This document shows, piece by piece, positions 44,926 through 56,644 of a stretch of DNA of 64,000 nt. Made by a program: the position numbers and the translations under genes. Each line of letters starts with the position of its first letter. Within the stretch, counting starts at the first letter, position 1. The stretch covers positions 496,001 through 560,000 of the forward strand of contig JAGMWG010000020.1 of the NCBI GenBank assembly GCA_020744225.1. Direction: 5' to 3'. This stretch comes from Paraphoma chrysanthemicola. Its lineage: Eukaryota > Ascomycota > Dothideomycetes > Pleosporales > Phaeosphaeriaceae. The notes under the pieces are model-generated. The model saw only the letters and a list, made by a program, of their open reading frames with translations, was not told where the DNA came from and did no database searches.

Positions 44926-46502
44926 ATGCCGATCATGACCACACCATCATTTCCCTTCCTCTCCCTCCCACTGGAACTACGAGAGGCCATCTACTCACTT
45001 TACTTCAAGCCCGCCGACCGACTCCTGCGCAGTTCTCAACTCGAGGAACAGGGCTTTTATGGCGGGGTGTACAAATTTGATGTTGATCTGTTCAGACTGA
45101 ACAAGCAGGTCTACCACGAAGCCAGGCGAGTGTGGAAAAGGGAAAATGTATTCGTCAAGATCGCCACGCCGTGGCCCAGCGCTGGTATGTATCGAGTTTA
45201 TCTGATGGCCGAGGAGGGGGTACTAGATGACGATAGTGAGGATTGGGATGCTGGAGGTGTGTGAATATTGTGTCTCTGTCGTTGCAGCTCAGGTCTTAGC
45301 CAGCCTTCGAATGCATATTGTGAAGCCCTAGGAAAGAACAAAAGCTAATTTCTTTGCACATCACAGTCCACCACATCTCCTCCGAAGGCCTCGTCCCCCT
45401 CGTCTGCGCGTCCAAAACCTCAGAAGCGTTCACTTCGCACCACGCACTCGTTCAAATCACTGCGCCTTTTCACAACCAACATCCAGAGTTCACTATCGTA
45501 ATCCTGCTCGACGACCTTCACCTCTTCACACAAACATGGTACTACAGCGCCCTGTCATACCCGATGTTAAACGATCGCCTGAGCACCTCGTTCATCCTTC
45601 GTGACCCTGATGCGCCTACCCCTCCCGATACTTCCAGCGCCGTCAATCCAGGAACTACAATACCCCTTGCATTGCAGAAAAGGTTATTATTACCATTCGA
45701 GCAAGTCAAAGGCCTATATCACAAGGACATAATCAACTACGCGCCCTCCGTCAGACAAGAACTGGAGCAGCGCATGGCAATTCCCGTGCCTACACTCCAA
45801 TCCTGCTGCGAGTCCGCAGCCACACAAATGGAACAAGGCGACGCTGTCCTGGCATCTGATCCCGCGGCCGCTCTACAAAAATACGTCCAAGCCTTCCACG
45901 CAATACACATCATCATATTCGGACGCACGCGCCGCGTCCTCGCAGACGTTTTCTTCCACGCCGTCATTTCATCAGGTCGCTTCTCCGGCCAAACAGGCAT
46001 GACCGTGCGCGTCATCTTACGTCTCAAACTCGTGGCACGGTGTATCAAAGCCTACCTCGGCATGCGCGAATGGGGCGAAGCAGCTTTCTGGGGCATGCGC
46101 ACCATCCGCATCATGCGTGAATCCATGGACACCGATTTCGAAGACTTCCTGACTGAATTCGTGGGCGGCGAGGATGTCGGATTGATTTATGTTCGGACTG
46201 GGGTGGCGATCTGGAGCATGGAGAGGGAGGTGAGCGGGTGGGATGGCAAGACCGGGACGCAGCAGGAGGTGGATGCGAATAAGTGGAAAGAGGAATTAAA
46301 GCACTATGCCGACGACCCAGATCTGAATTCTAGCGAGAGAGTTTTCAACACTTCGGCAAGGTATCTGAAAGGCCGGAGAAAGGCAGATATCAGGAAGGAA
46401 CTCGAGGCGTTTCAGGTTCCGAAGAGGATTGTCGATTTATACAAGGATGAAGAGACAGAAGATAGGAGTACCGTGGCGCTGGATGGGAGTGGGGAGGAGT
46501 AA
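44926..46502 (+). CDS. F-box-like protein (about 464 aa)
   Basis: The N-terminus FPFLSLPLELREAIYSLYF is the degenerate F-box typical of Pezizomycotina proteins, in which the motif usually ends with a residue-rich loop (FRLNKQVYHEARRVWKRENV). Exon 1 is 44926-45184 and exon 2 is 45367-46502. The donor gtatgt at 45185 gives a 182-bp phase-1 intron. A downstream donor (gtgtga, 45257) also keeps phase and would add 24 residues; I prefer the canonical donor. The C-terminal half is helical with TPR-like spacing (AAALQKYVQAFHAIHIIIFG, VARCIKAYLGMREWGEAAFW). No known catalytic motif. Presumably a ubiquitin-ligase adaptor or a structural relative; the target is unknown. Confidence 0.72.
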
Positions 46503-47415
46503 TTTCGTAAGGTGCCTGGATATCAGCTGTTGTAATTTAGGTAAAATGGTAAGTGATGAGACTGGATGTTGGGCTATATTGGTGATCCTATTGTAGTGTA
46601 CACGATTTGTATCAAGATGATAGACACTTGTAGGCGCACAAGTCCGATCCAGTCAACTGTCTGGTCACGACCTCAATTGACTTGCTTCATAGCATGATCT
46701 TATTTCAACTTCCACACATTCTTACTACACATGTTGAAACAGTATGCAAAATATACAAATCACCTTCTCCTCGCGCTTTCCAATATTTCTCCTTGGCGCC
46801 TTCTCCCCATGAAACCGACTACAGATCCGACACCGACCTCAAGCAATACCCTTCAGCACAATTCTCGGGCTCCGAAACAATGAAAGTTTGGCCCGACGCC
46901 ATCCTGTTCTTCTGCGGGTTGGCTTGGCAATAAATGTCCTAAGCATTATTACTTCGCGAGGTATCGCGCTAATAGCACAACCGTGCTGCAAACCCCACGT
47001 CGTTTCCGAAGAAGAGCCGCATCCTTCTTCTGTGTCGTGCATATAGTACTTCCGGACCTGCGCTATTGGTGGGCTATAGCAATCGACGATCGGGATTCGT
47101 ATACCACCAAGCCTTATGGGGCTGTAGGAATAGTAAAGTCGTACGATACGTGCAGATGACATGACTCACGATTCGGTTCGACTTTCCTTGTAGTACGACT
47201 ACACTATTGTTCTTTTGTTCATATCGAGTGCATGGGCTACGAATAAGTTGCATTTATAGACGCAATGAGACATAGTGTGGTTGTTGCTGTACAGTATATA
47301 CACTACCTAAGTATATGATGACTGATCCAAGTCAGGAACAACGCATGATTTACATTCCTTGGCATCGATTCCGGTGCGTCGGGATGCAACAGATCCAATT
47401 AGGAATGGGTTGGGT
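46503..47415. other. intergenic, convergent 3' ends
   Basis: Nothing supportable between the F-box protein and the transporter. Confidence 0.5.
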
Positions 47416-49151
47416 TCACAACCCGTAAATGAACGTCCACTTTCGATCCGCGTACCTCGTGTCATCCGTTCTTTCCGCATCGATTTCGTCTTGTGTCTTT
47501 GTAGCCAAGATCCTCTGTTTTCGTCTATTTACTTCCATAAGGGTGCATCGATATGCAAGATAGCCTGAGAGCGCAGCTGCTACAAAGCCGAGCGTGGCGT
47601 AAAATGGCGTCAAGTATCGCGGTGCGTAGTGAGATTTGTATAGCTGGCTACCAATTACGCCTGCGAGGTTGCCGAAGCCGTTGACACCGAGTACTAGGGA
47701 GCGCTTGCCGGATTCTGCGCGTCTGTAAGTGCGGTCTCATAGCCGAAGCTGTGAGGATGAGTATCGTACCTGGAGTATTGCCACTGAGCCATGCCATTGT
47801 CAATGGTGCAGACACATAGCTGCCGAAGAGCAGTATGCACAGACCCGCGTATTTCACCTTTGGTGTAGTAGCAGTGACTGTAATCACGAGGCCGACGAGA
47901 GATATTGCGATTCCTCCGACGATATGGTAGCCTCGTTCTTTGCGACGGTCGGAGCTCAGAGCAAAGAGGTATAGGCCGATCGCACCGCAGACGTATGGTG
48001 GTACCGACATGAGATTCGCTTCGATTGATGAGTAGCCAAGTCCTTGTACAACAAGTGGTAGGAAGACAGAGAAAGCCTGGCTGGGAACACTTGCGCAGAT
48101 ATTGAAGACGAGGATGTACCACGTCTTCCAGTCTCTGCACGTCTCGGTAAGATCGCGCCTGGTGAGCTTGTCTTTCTCGATGCCATTGTTGGCGTACTCG
48201 TGTGAGACCCAACTGGCATTGTCATTGATGATGCGTGTGGCTGCGAACGTCCGCTCTTCCTCGTTGAGAAACCACGCAGAGGATACGTGCAGGGGTAGCC
48301 AAATCCAAGCAATTATGGCAAGAACGACGGTAAGCGTGCCTTCAATGATGAACAAGTATTGCCAGTTGTGCAAAGCCATGCCGCGGAGGTGGAACACACC
48401 GTATGCTTTTCATTTCAGCATGACTTTACAACCAAGTTGCTGGGACATACCAATGGAGCCAGAAAAAGCACCAGCGACAGCATACTGCCCATAAAAGAGC
48501 GCAAGTCGCACACCTAAATCGTATCGGCCGTAAAACGTGGATAGGTACGCAACTGCTGTCGGATCTGCCGAAGTACCCAGTCAGTGGATGCAGCATACGC
48601 AGTTTGTGAGCCATTACTTACAGAAACCGGCTTCAAAAGCTCCAATGAGAAGTCTCATAGCAATAAGCGCAGATCTTCCGCGGATGAACGCGTGCCCGAT
48701 TGTGAATGCGCCCCACCCGATCTGTGATTGTATTAAGCGAGGTCGGTAAGAGGTCCGATCTCTAGGGCCGGGCAAGTACCATTATGATCGCGAGCCAGTG
48801 CTTGGCCCCAAGCCACCTTCCCATCGCAGCTGACGGCGGTTGTAGTAAGACGAAGGTGACGAAGAAGAGCGAGACCGCGAAGTTCAAATCATTGGGAGAG
48901 GCTCCAATGTCTCGAGTAAACCCTAATGGCATGTCAATTTTTGCACCCTGATGGTATCGAGGTCACGATCCACCTTGAGTCTCCGCATTGCCTACGTTAG
49001 ACCTGTCGAGGCCGTTGAAGAGGTAAAGGAGGCTGAGGAAAGGCAGGAGCGCAATATCCATCTTGAGGTTCACTCGTCTTGACATAGCTCGTCTCTCGTC
49101 TTCGCTGCTCTCCATGCGATCGATCTCAAGGGATGTGTCTTCATTGCTCAT
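47416..49151 (-). CDS. MFS transporter, Dal5/allantoate-nicotinate permease family
   Basis: Twelve-span proton-coupled carrier of the anion:cation symporter family, whose members import carboxylates such as allantoate, nicotinate, pantothenate or vitamins. 489 aa from six exons: 49151-48974, 48922-48780, 48721-48622, 48564-48451, 48405-47770 and 47714-47416, with introns of 45-58 bp. The first span carries the family signature LLYLFNGLDRSNVGNAETQG. The central loop follows LHNWQYLFIIEGTLTVVLAI, and the second half starts at CRDWKTWYILVFNICASVPS. The short first intron was set with acceptor 48923 because it restores GFTRDIGASPNDLNFAVSLFF in frame. An upstream in-frame ATG (49301) would add 50 residues. 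It is next to a Zn2Cys6 regulator on the same strand. Confidence 0.9.
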
Positions 49152-50006
49152 TTCTGTGACTGAAGGCGAGCTTGGATATTGATGCTGTGAAATGGAGTGA
49201 TAGTCCGTTATATGTTCATAGCGCTCGTGTTGTCGATTCCTGTCTGCGCGGCATGGCCGCCAAGGGATACCTTCACCGGCGGTCGATGCGATCGAACTCA
49301 TGGTTGCTTCTGGTATGTACGTAATGGCGATTGAAGCACATGTGTGCGGCACCGAAACTTCTGGTGAGTTCTCCTGTGTGTGTACCAGAATACCGGGAGG
49401 TGGTGGAGCTGTTTACTTGTTCGGCGACCAGGTGGAAGGCGTACCCGTGACTTGGGTCTCCTAGCCAATCGGCTATTTTCCGTGATCACCTACTTCCTTG
49501 CTTTCAACCCTGACCTTGTGCCGAGTAACTGCAACACTGTAAGTATAGCCGACCAGTGCCGCAGTAGCAATTGTTACTAATCAAGCGCAGGTTTAAGGAG
49601 CACTGGCGTCACCGTGACTCGTCCATCGATGCGTGTCGCTAGGCTACTTTGCGATCATGCGGCAGGTCATATCGTGCGTAACTGTGGAGCGGTTTATTAT
49701 AACCATCGCAATCCATTGGGTGCGTGGAGCGCGCATGAACTTCCTGTATGGCGCAAGCTTGTGGAGTCTCTACAACATGGTGGTAAAGTCCCTCGTCGGG
49801 CAATTATTTTTGGCCGCATTTGTTGCCCCAAGTGGGTCGTCCCGCGCAGTATAGATGGCTGACCTGCCATTTCCGTCCGGAGGGAGACAATTCCTCGGAA
49901 GCATACTAAATGGCGCTGCGCGTTGTGGACGGACCTCATTGGTGGCAGTAACTCAAGGAAATTTGTTTTGAAAAAGTAGACGACCATTCCTGCAGTAGGT
50001 CCACGT
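49152..50006. other. intergenic, nothing clear
   Basis: Promoter of the transporter and 3' flank of the regulator. Open frames of 60-96 aa have no support. Confidence 0.5.
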
Positions 50007-52842
50007 TTACACGAAGAAATTGTTTTGCAATTGCAAGCCGTCGGGCTGCAGCCAGGGCACCATTTGTTCGTAGACAGCGTCGTGGTCGCCGAAGTTCACC
50101 GCAGTGGCTTGCAAATCCATTGTGATGTCGCCTCCGATGTTGGCCAAATGAGCGTTGTCTATGTAGGTGTTGAAGTTCCGTTGATGCAACCCGTCCGAGT
50201 CCCTGTATGCCAGGTAGTGGTCAGTCAGCGCTTTGAGGTCCTGGAGCACTTTGAAACAGTCACGGGGGTAGTTGGTCCCTGTTCGAGCCTCTTCCTCGAA
50301 GATTCGAATAGCGAAGTTGATGCTAGACGTATGGGGGTCGTCGCTGGAGACGTCCCCCAGAAGCGTGCGAGAAATGGCCTCGAGGATCCGGTCGAGCAAA
50401 AGTACTACGGCAGCGTTGAAGACGAAATGCAACCCAGCTTGAAGGAGTCTTCTGCCCGACAAGCTGATTTGTTGGGCCCAAAGTAGATTGCGATACGCTG
50501 CGGCTGAACAGGCGTGAATGTGGCGGGCTTGGCAAGGTGGTGGCGGTCGACCCTGGGCAAGGTGCTGAGCTACAGCTCGCTTGACGGCCGCAAGCAGAAC
50601 GGGGCGGGTCGTCTACGAAGCGAGGTTAAGTATTAGCTACTATCCTATCACACACTCAACATTCGACATTGCGTACCAAGACAATTAACTGGTTGCGGGC
50701 CATGTGCAGCAAGGCACAGGAAGGATCGATATGCGGCAAAGCACAAGAAGGATTGCTGTGCAGAAGGCTATCGTCTTGCTGTAGAGCGGACGGGAGTTGG
50801 TCACGCCAAGTTTGCAGCATCTTCAAGGCAACGTCGATGTTGTTCGTCGCATAACCAGACTTGCAATTTCGAGGAGCAATCTTGAATGTTTCGCAAAGTA
50901 TGTAACCAGATATCTTGGACAATTCGACATGTGCGCGGAGGCCAGCACAAGGTGGTAATGAACTGCGTGTGATCAGAAGATGCTTGTTAGCTTATGGCAA
51001 ACACTTACGGATGATCGGTAGGAAGTGGAAGTCTGATAGCTTCGTCGGCGATGGTCGGAGGTCGTCCCATGAGTACACAGAGCCATCTGTCCAGAATATA
51101 GAGTGTCCAATATGCCCGGCGGTCCGCCTCATGCTCGCAATATCGAAATGCACCGTGAATCAGCGCTATGCTACACGACAGAATGAGAAATCAGCACATT
51201 TAACCTTGAGATGTTGCCCGAAGCGCTTACCGTATTGCCAGCCCTACATACATGAAGGCTGAATCTCGCCGGTTGATTTCGATTAGATAGAACGCCATCA
51301 ATGTCAGAACAGGCACATCACTGAGGGTGAAACGGACAGTGTCTAACGGATTGCCTATCAATAAACGTGCGCGTTTGAACTGTGGAGAACGTCGATTACG
51401 TCAGAGGACTAGCCACGCGCGAGAAAAGGTTCGTGAGTACATACGTAGGCTTCGCTGGTGTGTTGCTCTGAGTGGCGAAAGGAGGTGTAGCCGACGGACG
51501 AGGCAAGTGCGAAGCAAACATGGTGAAAGGCTAGGTGTCGAAAGGAATCCTCGGTTTTCATTGCGTTCAACGAGGCTGAACTGGCTTCAGACGCCGGTAA
51601 TTTGCTGAGATCACCCCACCTGTAAAAGGGTACCAGGTCAGCGCTCTTCTGCGTGCTGGGGAGCGAGAGTATCAATTACCAGTAGATGCCGCCTGAGGCA
51701 AAGCTACCGTTTCCATCTTGAATGTAGTATCGCAATTCAGCCAACATTGCGGTCATCTCTGTTTGCAAAGGAAGCCATAATCGATCCACTGGAAAACGAA
51801 AGCGCGTCAGCAGGCGTCTTGCAGCCATTGTTGCACGGTTGCCCTACCTTCTGGATTGGGAAGCGGACGTGAATCAAATGTTTGATACTGCCCAACAGTC
51901 CTGACAAATGAAGACCCATCTTGAGAATCGGGCAGATACGTCAGTGGAACCAATGTCATCATGAAGTGCTTCAGGTTATCCAAAAAGGTAGCACCAGAAG
52001 TCTCGCCTACGTATCTGGAAGTGCCGTCCTGGTCGCAAAGCAGGCGGCCGTCTTCATCGTCAGCATCGTTCGTACCTGAGGAAGCAGGATGGAAGGTCGG
52101 GGTGCTGGAACAGGTTGTAAGATCGCCACACTCAATCTGACAAAGGACGTCTGCGGCGTCATCTGGTGCGGTCAATTGGAGCCTGTGTTCCAGTGCTGCG
52201 CATCGTTGTCGGAGCTGCTCCACTTCATTTTTGAGGGCGCTCTTGTCCGTCTCGGGGGCGGGATACTCGCCTAAATCCGATTAGAGGGATATTCAGGGAC
52301 CCTTAGCAAGGAAATCAAGTTTGAGGTTGAATCGTACATTCTCGCGATACCTTACGACATCGCTGACAGGGTTGCTCCCCTGTGCATTTCACACGGCGTA
52401 CATTGCAAGCGTTGCATCTGGGAGGAGCTGGTCAGCTTACAAGAACCAGGCTGGCGTGGGGGGAAATGGCGTGCAATGAGGCGAGACGCGAATGCTAGGA
52501 CGCGGCGGTTGTGAAGTAACTGGCGTGACGGAGTTACGCTAGGATACAATGCCACCTAACTTCGGACCGACTGCCTAATGACGGCGGTGTATAGCGCAAG
52601 TCTCGCGATATGGTACTGTGATAATAGCGGGTAAGGTAGTGTGTTACTTACGCGCGAACCACCCTTTTGCGGGCTTCTGCAGGCACTTTTACGCGCCTTG
52701 GATTGACAGGCAACCGCTGACGTGGAGTGGCAGAGCTATCCGATGTCGAGGCTTGGTTGGACTGCATCGCTGACGTCGTTGGTCGGGTGCGTAGGCTTTT
52801 GCGCGTGTTTGTAGGAAGAGAGTGCGTGGTTGCCAAGGGCAT
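50007..52842 (-). CDS. Zn2Cys6 transcription factor with fungal-specific middle domain
   Basis: Nuclear DNA-binding regulator, 726 aa from nine exons: 52842-52652, 52417-52338, 52270-51848, 51788-51680, 51619-51445, 51379-51231, 51170-51009, 50962-50677 and 50612-50007. All phases agree and the total is 727 codons. The basic N-terminus leads into a complete binuclear cluster Cys65-X2-Cys68-X6-Cys75-X5-Cys81-X2-Cys84-X6-Cys91. The last Cys is split by an intron, a common arrangement. A coiled-coil linker (ALKNEVEQLRQRCAALEHRL) for dimerisation follows. The middle homology domain has GGIYWWGDLSKLPASEAS, LMAFYLIEINRRDSAFMYVG, IHGAFRYCEHEADRRAYWTL and MGRPPTIADEAIRLPLP. It starts 190-217 bp from the divergent glycosidase-like gene and is followed by the transporter, so it is a natural candidate to control both. 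Confidence 0.92.
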
Positions 52843-53031
52843 ACTACCGAAGCTATGACGCCAGGCTTTCCTTCTTGGTGAGGGATGGCATTCTACGGCG
52901 AAAATGTCCAGACGAGTCCAAGCGCGTCATGCACCAGACAACAGCATCGCGCGCAAAAAAGTAAAGCATAAGAAGAGAGGACAGTATGGCACAAATGAGG
53001 GCACTATTATTTCGAGAAGAGCTCCGACACC
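52843..53031. promoter_or_regulatory. bidirectional promoter between regulator and glycosidase-like gene
   Basis: About 190-216 bp separate the two divergent starts, which is short for this window. Zn2Cys6 proteins bind CGG triplets; a cgg occurs here (ctacggcg on the plus strand near 52894), but I cannot identify a convincing paired site by eye. Confidence 0.45.
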
Positions 53032-55227
53032 ATGGGGAGCTATGCTTCAGAGAGGGAGATGCGCGTCGTCCCAATCGGCAAAGGCACAGCGAGCGACGAC
53101 TTCTCGCACCCATGCCTCTTCAACCTCGCCACACAGAAACCAAACAAGACAGTCGACATTGGCCGCAACGGGGTTGCGGTGTCTCTAGATGCGCAGGGCC
53201 GGGTTTGCCGTTTACCACATCAATAACTTCCTCCATGCTGATGACAGAAAAAGGTGCTACAGGCGAGCACATTCCACTCCATCCATGGGATCGCTGTAGC
53301 GGTACCGTTCGAGCAATTTGATGGCACTAAATTCTGGGATGCGACTTATGTCCGGGCGTACAGGACTCGCATGCTGCGATGTCTCCAGGAGAATCGCGCT
53401 GGCTTCGGCCTAGACTTTGGACGGCTCGACGATCTTGTGTCGATCCAGATCCAGGACGCAAACACAGCCGTCTTCCGCTTCCAGCTCGATGGCTTCAGCA
53501 TCGCGATTCTGGTTCAGGTCACCGATGAGGGCAGCATCCTGCACTGCGCATATGCAACAAACACAAGCGCATCCTGCTTGTGTCTGCCCTACAGCTTGCG
53601 CATGGGCGTGAGTCTGAATCGCGCGTCATATGGCCAGCTCACCGAAGGCGGGCCTCTGACGTTACCGCCGTCGCACAACCGACTCCACAAGATTGATAGA
53701 ACAACGCTATGCGTTTATAATCCTCATCTTGGCGCACAGCTGGTGGCAAACCTTAACATCAACGGCCAGCCCATCGACCTGCAGCATGTCAACGACCAGG
53801 AGGCCTATGATTCTCCGCTCGACACGACGGTCACAGGACGGCTTTGTGTACCGCCTGGCGAAATTGCGATACTTCAAACTCGCTTTCGACTCCTCCAACA
53901 TGCTGGTAAGCCCGATCTTCGGGAGCGGTTCGAGCCGGTGCCACAGCAGATATCGGACCTGGCCAGGCCGTGTTGGAGGCGCGACGATCTATTGACAACG
54001 TACATTGTAAAGAGGAACGTTGATTACATTCTCGCCGGATGCGTTGTGCCTGTATCCGAAACTGCCGCGGCCGTCATTACTGACCACGTTGCTCTTCCAC
54101 TCGGGTGGAACCGAGACAACTAGTAAGTAACCACGTCATCTGATCCATACATTGTCGAAACTAAGCAGGTCAAAAGCTGGCAAATACGTCTCTTACTCGA
54201 ATCCATCACACACATCAAGGACCTAGTCAATCCGCAATTCGTCCACAGCTACGAAGAGCAAATCAGATTCGCCGCACAGGGTCATCTTGAATGGGTGTTC
54301 AGCAAGGCCCAGCGACCGTACGGATTCTGGCACAGATCGTACCTTGTCAACGGTCAGCCCAAGGACCCATCCATTTTCCAGCTAGATCAACAGTGCTATC
54401 CACTGTTAGAACTCTGCGACTACCTGGACCATTTCCCCGAGGAAATCCGATTCGTCAGGAACATTATTGGAACGCAGGTCGTTCATGATATCCTTACCCT
54501 ATTAGGGTCCAAGCAAGATAGTTCCACAGGACTATGGCCGACGGAGGAGACGCCCGGAGATGATGCGGTCATATACCCGTATCATTTCTCAAGCCATGTG
54601 TTGCTGTGGAGAACACTTACACGCCTACGAGACTTACACGAGCGCCTAGAAGCATCCAACGGACTTTCGCAGCGGCTGGATGCACTAGCCAAGAATTTGC
54701 GAGACACTACATTCCGTGCATTCACGTTCCACCAACCCGGAACCAAGAACGACATCTTCGCATACCTCACTGACGGGCGAGGTCGGTGCACATTCTATCA
54801 CGACGCCAACGACATTCCCACTTTGTTCGCAACAGAGTGGGGTTTTGTAACCACACCCGAAGAAGTGGCAATCTGGACAAGAACAATGGAGTTTGGCCTT
54901 TCTTCGGCGAACGAGACGGGGTACTGCAAGGAGGGTCCTTACTGCGGGCTCGGCAGCGTACACTCTCCCGGAGCATGGACACTCGGGTACTTTCAGGAAC
55001 TCGCCTACGCCGGGTTGAAGGACAACCCACGTGCGATGCGGGCTGCTTGGACGAAGATTGCCGCTGCCATGCATTGGGACGGCACGTTCTCAGAAGCCGT
55101 GGACCCGAACACTGCCGAGTGTACCAGTAAGGCTTGGTTCAGCTGGCCTGGTGCTATGATTGGAACTCTCTTGATTCAGATGCGGAGGAATGGGCAAGAG
55201 AAGATCTTGCTCCGCAACAAGCAGTAG
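53032..55227 (+). CDS. six-hairpin glycosidase-like protein
   Basis: Putative glycoside hydrolase with an N-terminal beta-rich domain and a C-terminal (alpha/alpha)6-type domain. Exons are 53032-53202 (or starting at the in-frame ATG 53059), 53248-54122 and 54177-55227, with introns of 45 and 54 bp; the product is 698 or 689 aa. The second intron's acceptor was set at 54176 because it restores LPLGWNRDNYWQIRLLLES, whose RDNYWQ is the expected helix-barrel substrate-binding motif. Other conserved-looking blocks are FWDATYVRAYRTRM, GHLEWVFSKAQRPYGFWHRS, FQLDQQCYPLLELC, GLWPTEETPGDDAVIYPYHF and a C-terminal WFSWPGAMIG. No signal peptide is visible, so it is probably intracellular and acts on an imported sugar or glycoside. 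I do not know the exact CAZy family; GH15- or GH125-related folds are candidates. Confidence 0.78.
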
Positions 55228-55783
55228 TAAGAAGTGCAGTGTCGAGGCGAAGCATAAGCGTGGAGTTCAGCACAAGCATCTGGTACGATGGAAGTCAATC
55301 ACGCTCTTTACCCCTTACGACAACGGCCTCATGTTCGAATACGCTCTGCTAGACATCGCGAGTGACATTTTCAACAAGTAATAATAGGAACCACATCCTG
55401 GACAGACCTTCCGACAACAGTCTCATCACCACATTCGCTTTGCTAGACATTTGCAAGCAACAATTTCGGCTTCAAGATCGCTCCAGAACAACATACACCA
55501 GAAATACAACGTCGAGTACGGTCACTACATATTACCGACGACATTTAGAACAAACAATTTGGCCATGAGCATGTACCAATCAAAAACATGATCATCGCTG
55601 AGCAGCAAATAGTAACACAGATGCGACAAATTGTGAAGATGAAATCAACAACGCTTGAACAACGCTAAACTCAGAACAGCTGAAACATGAACAGAAGCAT
55701 CAAACACATCCCCACCAACCCCTTCTTACATCACCGACAACATTCTTGGTCCCATTTCCATTACTATTACTCCCACATCCCAC
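55228..55783. other. 3' flank with an imperfect direct repeat
   Basis: Two related segments, one around 55312-55375 (cgacaacggcctcatg ... ctgctagacatcgcga) and one about 94 bp further (cgacaacagtctcatc ... ttgctagacatttgca). No gene seen. Confidence 0.5.
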
Positions 55784-56644
55784 TCAATCTCTCCCCTGCT
55801 CCAACTCCACCCCTAACACACCCCACACCATCGTCCTAACAAGATACTTGGCCTCCTCCCCCGTCATCCTCCCGCTCCCAACATCCCCATTCGCAATCCA
55901 CTTCAAGCCCACAATCTTCCCCGCACCCTCACCCTTGACGTCCATGACCACAAACACCTCTGCGATTTTCTGCCCCGTCCAACTCCGGTGGAAATGCACC
56001 TTGAGCTTGCCCATGATGTCGGGCCCTTCGCTGTATATGAACCATTTGTCGGCCATGTCGCGCGGTGCGTAGCCGAGGTAGAGCGCGTGGACTTGGGATG
56101 GCGGGAGGTAGATGTTCCACGGGGCCATGATGATAGTGGCTCGTGGGGGAAACGGGGTGGTGGGGATGTGGTTTGGTTGGACACGCTGCTGGGTGGATGG
56201 GGTCGAGGAGGATGCGGATGTGGATGTAGATCTTGATGTCGAGGAGGAGCTTGATTCGCGTGATAATCTTTCGCGCACGACTTGTGGGATGTCGTTGCGT
56301 TGCATGTGTGTCATGTTCCTGTCTTTCCTGTACACCTTGTCCTTGGTCAGATGTGGCGATGGAGACCGCTTGAGGTCGATCACGCTATCGTTCTTCGACC
56401 GTGCTGGGCTGAGTGGGGGCGACGGCAGAGGGTTGGAGATGGAGAGCGAGCGTTTGCGTAGACGGCCTGGTGGAGAGCGAACGGCGGTGTTGTACACATC
56501 GTGGTTGATTTGCTCGCGTTGGATTCGATATGGGAGGGTAGCTGGTTCCGGGCTGGGTGACCTGCGCGAGAAACGGCGGAAGATGGAGAATTTGCTAGGT
56601 GGAGAGGGTGGTGGTGTTGGGCGGGAATGGTCGAGTGCAATCAT
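55784..56644 (-). CDS. RSWTG-domain protein (286 aa)
   Basis: The ATG at 56644 begins a Ser/Pro/Arg-rich, probably disordered half (1-170). It includes a proline-rich start (TPPPSPPSKF), several SP sites and a poly-Ser/Thr run. The C-terminal half (about 185-286) is a compact conserved domain: MAPWNIYLPPSQVHALYLGY, MADKWFIYSEGPDIMGKLKV, HFHRSWTGQKIAEVFVVMDV, KIVGLKWIANGD and a C-terminal helix EEAKYLVRTMVWGVLGVEL. The 'MxDKWFIY ... FHRSWTG ... I' core is known from bacterial proteins, where it is found alone or attached to macrodomain or ADP-ribosylglycohydrolase modules. Its biochemical role is undetermined as far as I know. Here it stands without such a partner, behind a disordered N-terminus. 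An ORF extension upstream to 57154 is probably leader. Single exon. Confidence 0.7.
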   Translation of the reverse strand: MIALDHSRPTPPPSPPSKFSIFRRFSRRSPSPEPATLPYRIQREQINHDVYNTAVRSPPGRLRKRSLSISNPLPSPPLSPARSKNDSVIDLKRSPSPHLTKDKVYRKDRNMTHMQRNDIPQVVRERLSRESSSSSTSRSTSTSASSSTPSTQQRVQPNHIPTTPFPPRATIIMAPWNIYLPPSQVHALYLGYAPRDMADKWFIYSEGPDIMGKLKVHFHRSWTGQKIAEVFVVMDVKGEGAGKIVGLKWIANGDVGSGRMTGEEAKYLVRTMVWGVLGVELEQGRD

